Shown here in pieces: positions 15,473 to 24,028 of a stretch of 35,850 nt of DNA. Positions within the stretch are counted from its first letter, which is position 1. Each line of letters begins with the position of its first letter. A program made the position numbers and the translations under genes. This stretch comes from an uncultured Bacteroidales bacterium (GTDB taxonomy: Bacteria > Bacteroidota > Bacteroidia > Bacteroidales > FEN-979): NCBI GenBank assembly GCA_903875045.1, contig CAIQUS010000198.1, positions 1 to 35,850 of the forward strand, in the 5' to 3' direction. The notes beneath the pieces were generated by a model. That model was not told where the DNA came from, did no database searches, and worked only from the letters and a program-made list of their open reading frames with translations.

Positions 15473-15521
15473 TTGCCATTACGTGTAAAGAATCTATGAA
15501 CTGCCGTTACGTGTGATAAAT
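15473..15521 (+). repeat. Tandem 21-nt direct repeats (possible operator)
   Basis: TTGCCATTACGTGTAAAGAAT (15473-15493) and CTGCCGTTACGTGTGATAAAT (15501-15521) agree at 17 of 21 positions, with a 28-nt period and the shared core TTACGTGT. They lie just upstream of the T9SS gene start at 15536, where a regulator could act. Confidence 0.5.
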
Positions 15522-15535
15522 GTTATACTATTCGC

Positions 15536-16933
15536 ATGAAAATTCAATTTCCGCTTTTCATTCTTCTGGTTTTACTTTTTTTTCAGACGAAATCACAATC
15601 ATTTGTGATACATGATGTTTTGGTAAGCAGCCTGGATGCTAAAATATGTGACGTTGAAATCGACCCCTTACGAAAAAGGATATGCTGGCAATCGCCGGAC
15701 GATGATAAGTTATGGGTATGCCATCTCGACACCAACACATGGGGGCTGACTGTTCCTGACGGAAAAGAGACACTGATCGACAGCACCCTGACTCCAATTG
15801 ACCAGACTTCAAACAGTGGCGAGTGGGGATACGATCAGAATGGATCCTATATCGTTTATAATAAAGAGTTTAACCGAAAACGATACATTTCGCTGGCTGC
15901 CGAAACAGGATCCACATGGTCATTATGTACCCTTTTCGATGCGCCACACCGGATGAACCCTCATGCCACCAAAAACCCGGCTGATACATTTCTGGCAGTC
16001 CATTACATTTCAACGCTCTTGACCAACTATACCAAATATAAATTTCTGAACAATCCGACACACGAGTATTGGATCCACGATTTCAAAGATGCCCACTGGG
16101 CCAGTGATGAACAACTCTTAACGGGTGTACTTAAAAACAATCATCAGGTTGGTTTGTTTGATCCGGCCAACCCCGCATTACCGGTTCAGCTCACCTTTGA
16201 CAATGGCAAGGTATACTCACGCCCCTATATGTGGCGTGCCCCTGAACACGAAAATTCCCGGATGATTTTTGCAAATGCCGACGGGGAGGAGATACGCATA
16301 TTCAAAGAAGTTTCGCCCGGGAGCAACAATTATACGCTGTATATGGCCTTCACCAGTCCTTCGTCAAATCCGGTGTACAGAATAATCGGCTCCCCGGAAC
16401 CATGTGTTTACGACGGGCAATCGTATATCTCCTTCATGACCTCCTCCTCAGAATGTGAAACAGCGTGCTTCCCCGGTGAAATCTGGATTGCAAAAATCGA
16501 CAGCCTGGCCCCGATTTTCAGAATGATTTCCGATCCTTCCATCGGCATCCGTACAGATCCGGAAACACTTGCAACCAATGATTCATTGCTGGTTTATTAT
16601 ACAGAGGTAGATGATACCACCGGTCCGGCACCGGTTTACAGGCTAAAAAAATGTGACACCGGTTTTGGAATAAATTTACCGACGGGAACCAATGAAAATC
16701 CCGGTCTGAAAAACACAAAACTGATCGTTTATCCGAATCCTTTTCAGCATCGGATTGCTTTAAAAAACGCGACGGGGAGTGAGCGTTACGAACTGGCCGA
16801 CAAGTTTGGAAGAACTTTATGGACCGGGAAATACATCGGGCGCAAAGACTTTTCCTATTTGCCTGCCGGGTTGTATTTTTTAAAAGTCAACGCCGGCAAT
16901 ACAATCAATACCATCGAACTTATCAAAGAATAA
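15536..16933 (+). CDS. T9SS-exported beta-propeller-like protein
   Basis: A 465-residue secreted protein with signal peptide MKIQFPLFILLVLLFFQTKSQS. The middle (~25-370) is a series of beta-rich stretches of TolB/propeller type: KICDVEIDPLRKRICWQS, GEWGYDQNGSYIVYNKEF, HWASDEQLLTGVL, RMIFANADGEEIRIFKEV, EIWIAKIDSLAPIF. I cannot assign catalytic residues. The C-terminus is a short T9SS type A sorting domain (LIVYPNPFQHRIALKN, ELADKFGRTLW, YLPAGLYFLKV, IELIKE). It is divergent from the ABC importer, with direct repeats in the shared upstream region. A secreted binding or sensor protein is the safest description. Confidence 0.82.
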   Translation: MKIQFPLFILLVLLFFQTKSQSFVIHDVLVSSLDAKICDVEIDPLRKRICWQSPDDDKLWVCHLDTNTWGLTVPDGKETLIDSTLTPIDQTSNSGEWGYDQNGSYIVYNKEFNRKRYISLAAETGSTWSLCTLFDAPHRMNPHATKNPADTFLAVHYISTLLTNYTKYKFLNNPTHEYWIHDFKDAHWASDEQLLTGVLKNNHQVGLFDPANPALPVQLTFDNGKVYSRPYMWRAPEHENSRMIFANADGEEIRIFKEVSPGSNNYTLYMAFTSPSSNPVYRIIGSPEPCVYDGQSYISFMTSSSECETACFPGEIWIAKIDSLAPIFRMISDPSIGIRTDPETLATNDSLLVYYTEVDDTTGPAPVYRLKKCDTGFGINLPTGTNENPGLKNTKLIVYPNPFQHRIALKNATGSERYELADKFGRTLWTGKYIGRKDFSYLPAGLYFLKVNAGNTINTIELIKE

Positions 16934-16961
16934 GATCGTTCAATCAATGGTTTGAAAAGTA

Positions 16962-19900
16962 TTAGTTTTCGATTGGAGGCTGGCTTAATTTTATCTCTGT
17001 TTTATTTTCTTTAAGCAGTTCCTGATTAAGTTTGGGAAGTTCATTGTTGATAAAAACATCCATCTGCCTGATGATTTTTTCTGCATCCAGGGAAAGCACC
17101 TCAAGGCTCTGCAATTGAGAATCGGTGGGCCGGCCGGTGTATTCGATCATTTTACCGTACAGCATGGCGATCTTTTCGGTTAACCTTTCTTCTCCGGTCA
17201 TTTTACCTTCATTCACGGATACAATTCTACCGTGCAATGTGTCCATTTTTACAGATATGTCCAGGAGTTTCTTGGCGAGGATCTTGGAAGTGGCTTTTGC
17301 CAGACTGGCAGCCTGATCCCTGACTTCTTTGGCCTGTTGATCAGTGTTGGCCAGTGATTCCAGGAGGTTATATGCTTTCATGACCGCATTCTGCCTGATT
17401 TCGCGGTCCTGTACAGAATAGTCCGATTTTGGATCGGGCAACAGGCGGATTTTTGATTCATAAACTTCTTTATCGCGAAATAATTTAACAGTGTATTCGC
17501 CCGGAGGATATTTCAGACCCGACAATGCATACCCTGACAAGTCTGTATTGGTAGCAACAGCAATTTTGGGAGGTTTCATGTCAGTAATCCAGTGTACTAT
17601 GTTAATCCCTTTGCGAATTCCCGCAGGAAGTTTCCTGATCATTTTCCCGCCGGCATCGTAAATCTCCAAATGGAGATCTCCAAAAATATGTCGTTTTTTC
17701 AAATAATAGATAATAGGTACACCTGCTTTTGGAACCTGTCCTACATACTCATCATCGCCGGTCCACATTTCAATAAACGTGCCTTCCCTGCTAATGTAAT
17801 CTTTTGGCTTAAGGAAAGCCACCTCCGAGTCCAATACTTTTTTTGAAATCTGCCGCAACGGAGAGAGATCATCAATGATCATAATTCCCCTTCCATGGGT
17901 AGCCAGGACCAATGATGATTCCCCCTCATGGATCACCATATCCATAACCGGTACCTTTGGCACATTCCCATTGAAAAACGACCAGTTTATTCCGCCGTCC
18001 ACCGACAAAAAAAGTCCTCCTTCTGTGCCAAGAAAAAGCAGATCCGGGTTTACCGGATCTTGCCTGATCACGTGACAATATCCTTTGACCGAAGAATCGG
18101 CCAGTGCAGTCCATGTCTTTCCAAGGTCATTTGATCTGAAAACGTATGGAGTTTTATCTCCTGTCCGATGCCCATCGAAGGTTACAAAAATTGTGTTTTT
18201 TTCAAACCGGCCGGGTTCGGCGTAAGAACACCAGGTGTTTGCCGGTAAACCCGGTATGTTTTTCACCACATTTGTCCATGATTTTCCTCCATCGGAAGTA
18301 ACCTGAAGGTTCCCGTCATCGGTGCCAGCCCAAATAATCAGGCTGTCCAATGGTGATTCGTTGATGGTAAATATGGTACAGTGGTTTTCGGCGGATGTGT
18401 TATCTGACGTAAGGCCTCCTGATTCCTCCTGATTGAGCTTTTTAGGGTCATCAGTAGTCAGGTCGGGGGAGATGCGTGTCCAGGAATCGCCGCGGTTGTT
18501 TGTTTTAAACAGATACTGGGCACCAACATAGAACCGGTTGCATACAGGGCTGAATATAACCGGTGTGTTCCAGTTGAACCGAAGCTCTTTGGTATCTTTG
18601 TCCATGGAGGGGATCAATGATTTGAATTCACCTGAACTCAGGGAATACCGGAAAATTATTCCACCCTGTACCTGTGAATAAAGAATAGTCGGATCGAGTT
18701 TGTCGCAGTAAACGTAAAAGCCGTCGCCACCCCCAATAGAATTCCAGCCTCCGTTAGGAAGCGCAACTGAGTTCCACGATGGGCCATACCATGAATCGTT
18801 ATCCTGAAGGCCTCCATATACTTTGAAAGGATCTGCCTTGTCAACGCTCACATGATAAAACTGGGAAACAGGAAGGCTGCGGATATGTCTCCATGTATTT
18901 CCCTTATCCATTGAATAATAAACGCCTCCGTCGGTTCCCATATATATAAAACTATTGTCTTTTTTACTGATATAAACGGCATGACAGTCCATGTGGTAAT
19001 TACCGCCTTCAACAGCGGCAGGGCTGAAAGTTGTTCCTCCGTCGGTACTTTTATTAAGGTACAGACCCGGCTTGTAGATAACATTGGTGTCGAGCGGATC
19101 TGGGGCAAGGTTTGAAAAATAGAAAGGGCGGTCGTTGACGGCTTCAGATGTTGTAAGCAGTTTCCAGGAATTCCCCTGGTCGGAGGATTTGTACAGCCCT
19201 GTATTTTCTGATTCAATAAGGGCATAGACCAGGCTTGATTTAACCGGTGAAACGGAGACGGCAACCCTTCCAAGCATTCCTTCGGGCATGTTTTTGGTTA
19301 TTTTATTCCAGGTTTTACCCCCATCTGCCGAGCGGTAAAGCCCGCTTCCTTTTCCCCCGGAACTGAATGACCAGGGCGTACGCCGGAACTCCCACATTCC
19401 GGCGTACAGGATGTCGGGGTTTTTCCAGTCGATGGCCACATCAGAACAGCCGGTATTTTCGTCAATATAAAAAATCTTGTCCCAGGTTTTTCCCCCGTTG
19501 GAGGTTTTGTAAAGTCCGCGGTCAGGGCTGGAATTCCAGAGATTCCCAAGTGCGGCAGCAAATACAATCTCTGAATTTTCCGGATGAACCAGGATTTTTG
19601 CAATGCGCTCTGTTTTTTCCAGACCCATTTTTTTCCAGTCTTCTCCGCCATTGTTTGTCCGGTATATTCCATCACCAACCGACACGGAATTCCTTACCCA
19701 AACTTCACCGGTACCCACCCAAACTGTGTCAGGATGTTGCTGGTCAATGGTGATCGCTCCTATTGACTGGTTGTACTTGTCGAAAACCGGTTTAAAGGTT
19801 GTGCCGTAGTTTTTTGATTTCCAAAGTCCACCGCTTGCCGCTCCCACGTAAAGGAGCGCCGGGTTCCGGTCCACGGCATCCATGGCTGTTATCCGGCCGC

Positions 19901-20039
19901 TCATCCTGGCCGGTCCTATCTGCCTGGCCTGAATATCACCAAAAGTGTTTCCATCAACTTTTACAGGCTTTTGTGCCTGCAACTGTTCTGCCCCCATAAA
20001 CAAGATAAAGGCGACAAAATATGTTTTACAAAATTTCAT
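16962..20039 (-). CDS. Sortilin/VPS10-like Asp-box propeller protein
   Basis: A 1025-residue exported protein with signal peptide MKFCKTYFVAFILFMG to LQAQ. Residues ~35-740 contain about eleven Asp-box (BNR) motifs of the form S/T-x-D/N-x-G-x-x-W/F: TNNGGEDW, TSNGGKTW, SADGGKTW, SSDQGNSW, STDGGTTF, SMDKGNTW, TNNRGDSW, TSDGGKSW, SNDLGKTW, SVDGGINW. This builds one or two large beta-propellers as in the sortilin/VPS10 and GH74-like groups. The DDLSPLRQISKKVL region ends the propeller. An Ig-like domain (LHLEIYDAGGKMIRKL, PPGEYTVKLF) and a helical tail (~890-1015) follow. There is no T9SS domain, so it is likely periplasmic or outer-membrane associated. A LolA-like gene ends 12 nt upstream, so the two are probably co-transcribed. 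Catalytic activity is unproven. Confidence 0.85.
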   Translation of the reverse strand: MKFCKTYFVAFILFMGAEQLQAQKPVKVDGNTFGDIQARQIGPARMSGRITAMDAVDRNPALLYVGAASGGLWKSKNYGTTFKPVFDKYNQSIGAITIDQQHPDTVWVGTGEVWVRNSVSVGDGIYRTNNGGEDWKKMGLEKTERIAKILVHPENSEIVFAAALGNLWNSSPDRGLYKTSNGGKTWDKIFYIDENTGCSDVAIDWKNPDILYAGMWEFRRTPWSFSSGGKGSGLYRSADGGKTWNKITKNMPEGMLGRVAVSVSPVKSSLVYALIESENTGLYKSSDQGNSWKLLTTSEAVNDRPFYFSNLAPDPLDTNVIYKPGLYLNKSTDGGTTFSPAAVEGGNYHMDCHAVYISKKDNSFIYMGTDGGVYYSMDKGNTWRHIRSLPVSQFYHVSVDKADPFKVYGGLQDNDSWYGPSWNSVALPNGGWNSIGGGDGFYVYCDKLDPTILYSQVQGGIIFRYSLSSGEFKSLIPSMDKDTKELRFNWNTPVIFSPVCNRFYVGAQYLFKTNNRGDSWTRISPDLTTDDPKKLNQEESGGLTSDNTSAENHCTIFTINESPLDSLIIWAGTDDGNLQVTSDGGKSWTNVVKNIPGLPANTWCSYAEPGRFEKNTIFVTFDGHRTGDKTPYVFRSNDLGKTWTALADSSVKGYCHVIRQDPVNPDLLFLGTEGGLFLSVDGGINWSFFNGNVPKVPVMDMVIHEGESSLVLATHGRGIMIIDDLSPLRQISKKVLDSEVAFLKPKDYISREGTFIEMWTGDDEYVGQVPKAGVPIIYYLKKRHIFGDLHLEIYDAGGKMIRKLPAGIRKGINIVHWITDMKPPKIAVATNTDLSGYALSGLKYPPGEYTVKLFRDKEVYESKIRLLPDPKSDYSVQDREIRQNAVMKAYNLLESLANTDQQAKEVRDQAASLAKATSKILAKKLLDISVKMDTLHGRIVSVNEGKMTGEERLTEKIAMLYGKMIEYTGRPTDSQLQSLEVLSLDAEKIIRQMDVFINNELPKLNQELLKENKTEIKLSQPPIEN

Positions 20040-20051
20040 ATTTTCATGTTT

Positions 20052-20789
20052 TTAGGGCTTGATTTTTACAACCGGCTTTTCAAACAGACTATCGCTGATC
20101 ACAGGATTAATTTCTATGTTATCAATGACAATTTGGGAAGCAGTGTTTTCCCCCTGCCTGTTTAGCACATAATTGGGGATTTGCACCCCGCTAACTTCCT
20201 TATAATCGGAATAAAAGGTATCACTTTCGAGATCGTTGCCATCGATTTTGACTTTTGATGATGTTTTCAACAGAATAAAGCTTTCACTATCAATGAAGTA
20301 TGTTTCAATATTCCCACTGGCTTTGGTTATTTTTATTTTGTAAACGGAGGTGCCTTCCATTTCATCCTTTCCAAGGAATTCTGCCAGGTGGCCTTTCTCC
20401 TGCCAATGATACAAGGCTCCCTCCATATCAGCCTGTTCTTTCATCTCCTTCATCTGATCGGCAGTCATATCCTCAGGTGCAGATGTTCCAAACCTGGGGT
20501 CGACCATCCATCCTTGTTTCCCGTCGAAACTGCTGATGGTTTTGTTTCCCTGGGTATCTGTTTCCTCCCGAAGTTTCAATGGTCTCTTTTGAATCCTGGT
20601 AAAAGGATATTCTATTCCATCTTCAATGGTGGTGCCGTTTACCCGGATTGAAGTCCAGTCCTTCATCATCGCGATGCCAGTGGCTTTATAATAAGCGTTA
20701 AGCACATCGTCAAGTTTTATATCCTGGGCATTCACGGCTGCCATGGCCATTTGGAAGGCTAGAAAAGATAAAGCAATTATTTTTTTCAT
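20052..20789 (-). CDS. LolA-like periplasmic protein
   Basis: A 245-residue exported protein. The ATG at 20789 gives a clean signal peptide (MKKIIALSFLAFQMAMAAVNAQ); an ATG four codons upstream is possible. The mature part, DDVLNAYYKATGIAMMKDWTSIRVNGT then FTRIQKRPLKLREET, SSFDGKQGWMVDP, YKIKITKASGNIETYFIDSES, DYKEVSGVQIPNYV, has the order of strands and the yfID..t.ll.k segment of LolA/LolB-like lipid-binding folds. Such proteins carry lipoproteins or other lipids across the periplasm. The gene lies 12 nt upstream of the Asp-box protein gene and 58 nt downstream of the PKD adhesin gene on the same strand, so it may form an operon with the Asp-box protein. Confidence 0.75.
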   Translation of the reverse strand: MKKIIALSFLAFQMAMAAVNAQDIKLDDVLNAYYKATGIAMMKDWTSIRVNGTTIEDGIEYPFTRIQKRPLKLREETDTQGNKTISSFDGKQGWMVDPRFGTSAPEDMTADQMKEMKEQADMEGALYHWQEKGHLAEFLGKDEMEGTSVYKIKITKASGNIETYFIDSESFILLKTSSKVKIDGNDLESDTFYSDYKEVSGVQIPNYVLNRQGENTASQIVIDNIEINPVISDSLFEKPVVKIKP

Positions 20790-20847
20790 GTTGGCATACA
20801 TTTATTATTCTGGTCCTTAAACCAGCGCTTGAAAATTGATAGAAAAT

Positions 20848-23319
20848 CTACCGGTTGATATATTTCACGGTCCTCGCAAACTCGTTGCTCCTGAGTGTAA
20901 CCAGGTAAAGGCCTTTTGGAAACCGTGAGAGATCGTAGTCACGTGTAAGGGGTTTTCCTTCCGAAAATTCGATACGGTCGGTCATGACTGTTTCACCAAC
21001 AATCGTGGTGATGGTCAACTCCATGAACTGCCCCGGTGATCTTGCTTCAAGATGCAGGTGGCCGCTGCCGGGGTTGGGATAAACGGTCAGCGAACTTTCA
21101 GTCAACAGCTCCTCAATTCCGGTACAGGCCGAAAAGGAGAAACTCACTTTGGAATCGGCTGAATCTACACATCCTTGTTCATTCAGCACTTTTACCCGGT
21201 AAAACTGAACATCGTTGCCGATACCTGTGGTGGTTACATCGATCGTTTGCGTAGTTGCCCCGTTCGACCAGTAATAGGTGGAGCCGGGATTTCCAGCATC
21301 AAGGGTTACTTTTTCATAAATGCAAGCCGTCGTGTCTGCAGGCCAGTTGAGGATTAACGGGAGTGGTTTCACCTGCACATTCACCAGCCCCGATGCAGTA
21401 TTAAACCCATCGCTGATGGTCAGATAATAACTGGTGGTTTCATCGGGAATAACCGACGGATCGGCAACCTGTGAGGTAAATCCCGGGGGTGTAGAGGTCC
21501 AGGAATAGGTGTAATTTCCGGATCCGCCGCCAACCATGGCATGTAATTTTGAGGCTTCGCCTTTGCAAAGAATAGCCGGGGTTGCTACCGGGTTACACGC
21601 CAGGGGACTTCCGGTTACCGAGATAGTGACCCGGGCCGGCTCACTCACACATCCGGTGGCATTGTCAGTAACAATGAGTGAAAATATCGTAGTAAGTGTG
21701 AGATTTGTTACCGTCGGATTGATATTGGTTGAAGAAAACCCGGGAGGGTTTGAGGTCCAGTAGTAACTGTAATTGCCCGACCCGCCTGTGGCTGATCCAT
21801 AAAGTGTGGTGCTTGTGCCATAAGGGATACTTGTATTCTGTCCGGCGCCGGCAAGAGGGTTGGGGTTGACATTTACAATCGTACTTCCTGAGATGGTGCT
21901 GAAACCATCGCTGATCTGAGCAGTATAGGTTGTGGTTGTAACCGGGTAAACCGTCGGGTTGTGAAGATTTGATGTAAATCCGGGAGGATTTGAAGTCCAG
22001 GAGAAGGAGTAGTTCCCGCTTCCGCCGGAAACCATCGCATCAAGGAGCGTAGACTCTCCTGCACAAACTGTACCGGGGGTACTCGTGGCTGTGACTCCAA
22101 GCGGGCCGCCGACTATCGTAACCAATACATCGGCATTTCCATGACAACCGGCATTGTCGGTCACATTCAGCAGAAAGTTGACCGAAGCCCCCAGGTTAAC
22201 GGTAACAGGTTGCGCAACATTTGGGTTGACAAGCAAACCGGCAGGCTCCCAATGATAGGTATATGGGGTGGCGCCCCCTGATGCGGCCCCGTGAAGGGTG
22301 ATGATGACTCCGTTCGCCACCGTGGTATCATTCCCTGCTGATACAACGGGTGCATTGATTTCATTCAGCTGGAAGGGATATCCCTGGTAAACACAGATAT
22401 TATCGCAGAGATCACGTACATCCCCTGCGATATTCAGCGTGTAACTGCCGGCGCCGAGTTTGGGTACAGCCGCAATGGTGCAGCTTCTTCCGTTGGTGGC
22501 ACCGGTTGCGCAATCTGTGGAAGTGACACCGGTAATGGTATAGGTCCCGGCCGGGCCTGTGAGGGTGAATTTTTCGGGGTGGTTGAAAATATCAGCACAT
22601 TTTACATTTTCCGAAAAACGGAAAAACAGACTGTCGGATCCTGCGCACGATACCGTTTGAGCAATGGAGTCGATGGTGGCAGGGGTGATGTCAAAGATGG
22701 ATGCCGATGATCCGCTGAAATCGAGCGTATATCCCGACTGGTTGGAGCTTGACCAGTTGCTCACATTCAATACATACGTTTGTCCGGCCAGTACCATGAG
22801 ATCCTTATTGAATTTTTTCCCAACTGCACCCGGACCGTTGCAGTTCAGGTTGTTACCAAGTGCAGTACTGATACCGGTTGGTCCGTTGGTACCGGTAACT
22901 CCATACGAATTGCAACTCACCTGAAGGGTTGATGCGTTGGTATATATCTGATCACATCCTGCGGTGGTCATGTTGAAAAGAGACCAGTCGTAGTCGTTGG
23001 ACGCATTGTTCGGTGTAAGTGTGAACCTCAGGATCCCATTGGTTTGAACGGTGATGATGTAAAACACATCATTTTTTTCACCGTCCATACAAAGCGGGCA
23101 TACACTGTTGGCCCTGATCTCAGGATAAACATTTCCATGCCCGGTATAGGAAGCCAGTGTCGTATACACGGGCTGGCATACCGGAATGGCGCCAAGGCAA
23201 TCCTGTACGGTGGGGGCTCCGGAGTATGACTGAGCCAGAGAATATAAACTATTCACAACCAGCAGGAAAACCATTCCCAGGGTGGTTACATATTGTTTAA
23301 TCGAAGTTACATGGTGCAT
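20848..23319 (-). CDS. Large T9SS adhesin-like protein with PKD/Ig repeats
   Basis: An 823-residue secreted protein. The chosen ATG at 23319 gives signal peptide MHHVTSIKQYV...LAQS; a longer frame would overlap the ORF6N gene. Residues ~33-215 match the N-terminal domain common in gliding-motility and adhesin proteins (DCLGAIPVC, GEKNDVFYIITV, FTLTPNNASNDYDWSLFN). Then come an Ig-like domain (~220-335) and four PKD-like repeats (~340-680). Three of these share GGSGNY-x-(F/Y)-x-WTS-x-PPGF, showing recent internal duplication. A cysteine-containing Ig domain and a T9SS type A sorting domain (LTVYPNPGSGHLHLEA, RFPKGLYLVTL, VKYINR) follow. The role is probably surface adhesion or matrix. The partner or ligand is unknown. 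Confidence 0.87.
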   Translation of the reverse strand: MHHVTSIKQYVTTLGMVFLLVVNSLYSLAQSYSGAPTVQDCLGAIPVCQPVYTTLASYTGHGNVYPEIRANSVCPLCMDGEKNDVFYIITVQTNGILRFTLTPNNASNDYDWSLFNMTTAGCDQIYTNASTLQVSCNSYGVTGTNGPTGISTALGNNLNCNGPGAVGKKFNKDLMVLAGQTYVLNVSNWSSSNQSGYTLDFSGSSASIFDITPATIDSIAQTVSCAGSDSLFFRFSENVKCADIFNHPEKFTLTGPAGTYTITGVTSTDCATGATNGRSCTIAAVPKLGAGSYTLNIAGDVRDLCDNICVYQGYPFQLNEINAPVVSAGNDTTVANGVIITLHGAASGGATPYTYHWEPAGLLVNPNVAQPVTVNLGASVNFLLNVTDNAGCHGNADVLVTIVGGPLGVTATSTPGTVCAGESTLLDAMVSGGSGNYSFSWTSNPPGFTSNLHNPTVYPVTTTTYTAQISDGFSTISGSTIVNVNPNPLAGAGQNTSIPYGTSTTLYGSATGGSGNYSYYWTSNPPGFSSTNINPTVTNLTLTTIFSLIVTDNATGCVSEPARVTISVTGSPLACNPVATPAILCKGEASKLHAMVGGGSGNYTYSWTSTPPGFTSQVADPSVIPDETTSYYLTISDGFNTASGLVNVQVKPLPLILNWPADTTACIYEKVTLDAGNPGSTYYWSNGATTQTIDVTTTGIGNDVQFYRVKVLNEQGCVDSADSKVSFSFSACTGIEELLTESSLTVYPNPGSGHLHLEARSPGQFMELTITTIVGETVMTDRIEFSEGKPLTRDYDLSRFPKGLYLVTLRSNEFARTVKYINR

Positions 23320-23339
23320 GTTGGTGCCGGTATCTACAA

Positions 23340-23347
23340 CAAATGTA
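23340..23347 (-). promoter_or_regulatory. Candidate -7 box for the PKD T9SS gene
   Basis: Minus-strand TACATTTG matches TAnnTTTG, 21 nt upstream of the ATG at 23319 and in the gap after the ORF6N stop. The -33 element would lie inside the end of the ORF6N gene and is not clear. Confidence 0.4.
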
Positions 23348-23359
23348 CAAATAATTTCA

Positions 23360-23908
23360 TCACTTCTCTTCCTTCCCGATCCGGTAACCAATTGTGCTGC
23401 GGGGTGCTGGAGGCTCTTCTTTCTTTTTGATCATCTGTTTGATTGCCTGAAAGATCAGTGTGATCTTCTCATCATGGGCGGCAACGGCGGATTCTAGTTC
23501 ACCAATCTTTCTGGCAAGAGTACTGTTGGTTTCCAGCACACGTCTGAAATGGACGAATGCACGCATAATGGCAATGTTGACACTGATGGCTCGATCGGAA
23601 TTAAGAATGCCTGATAACATAGCAACTCCTTGTTCTGTGAAAGCATAAGGCAGATAACGTGAACCTCCCCAACTTGAGGTCACAATTTGTGACCTCAAGT
23701 TCACCAATTCCTCATAAGTCAATTGGAATAGAAAATCTCGTGGAAACCGTTTAATATTTCTTTTTACGGCCTGTTTTAAAACTTTTGTCGAAACCCCATA
23801 TAAAACAGCAAGATCAACGTCAAAAATCACCTTTTCCTCCCTCACATAGTAAATCTTATGGAACACGGTTTCTTCTGGAAGAGTTGGGGTTTGATTGTTT
23901 GAATCCAT
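23360..23908 (-). CDS. ORF6N-domain DNA-binding protein
   Basis: A 182-residue cytoplasmic protein. Residues ~15-100 are an ORF6N domain: KIYYVREEKVIFDVDLAVLYGVSTKVLKQAVKRN, RFPRDFLFQLTYEE, then SSWGGSRYLPYAFTEQGVAMLSG. This is a KilA-N-related DNA-binding fold common in phages and widespread in Bacteroidota chromosomes. The C-terminal part (~115-165) is a predicted coiled coil (TLARKIGELESAVAAHDEKI, FQAIKQMIKKKEE), probably for oligomerisation. It may be of phage or mobile-element origin, although no other phage gene is adjacent. The coding sequence contains a perfect palindrome at 23671-23701. The stop is 41 nt before the downstream T9SS start. Confidence 0.9.
   Translation of the reverse strand: MDSNNQTPTLPEETVFHKIYYVREEKVIFDVDLAVLYGVSTKVLKQAVKRNIKRFPRDFLFQLTYEELVNLRSQIVTSSWGGSRYLPYAFTEQGVAMLSGILNSDRAISVNIAIMRAFVHFRRVLETNSTLARKIGELESAVAAHDEKITLIFQAIKQMIKKKEEPPAPRSTIGYRIGKEEK
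23671..23701. repeat. Perfect 31-nt palindrome inside the ORF6N gene
   Basis: Two 15-nt arms (AACTTGAGGTCACAA and its exact reverse complement) around a single central base, read in the ORF6N frame as NLRSQIVTSS. No T-run follows, so it is not a terminator. It could be a DNA-binding site or an mRNA hairpin. Confidence 0.9.
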
Positions 23909-23973
23909 ATAATATTTTTTCTCCTTAATCGGGTAAAAAGATAAAGGTCAACCGTTTGTTAATAAATTCCATC

Positions 23974-24008
23974 AAAAAAAAAGCCACCCCGATAACAAGG
24001 ATGGCTTT
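23974..24008 (-). terminator. Rho-independent terminator of the lipase-like gene
   Basis: On the minus strand AAGCCATCC pairs with GGGTGGCTT (9 bp, one G-T), with a loop of about 9 nt, followed by a run of T. It starts ~20 nt after the stop of the lipase-like gene. Confidence 0.8.
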
Positions 24009-24028
24009 CTGTAAAAAGTTGTGTGCTT

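Noticed and set aside
23320-23391. Longer start for the PKD T9SS protein
   Set aside because: It overlaps the ORF6N gene end and buries the signal peptide; the -7 box at 23340 favours the ATG at 23319.
23671-23701. Palindrome read as a terminator
   Set aside because: It lies in the middle of a conserved coding domain and has no T-run.
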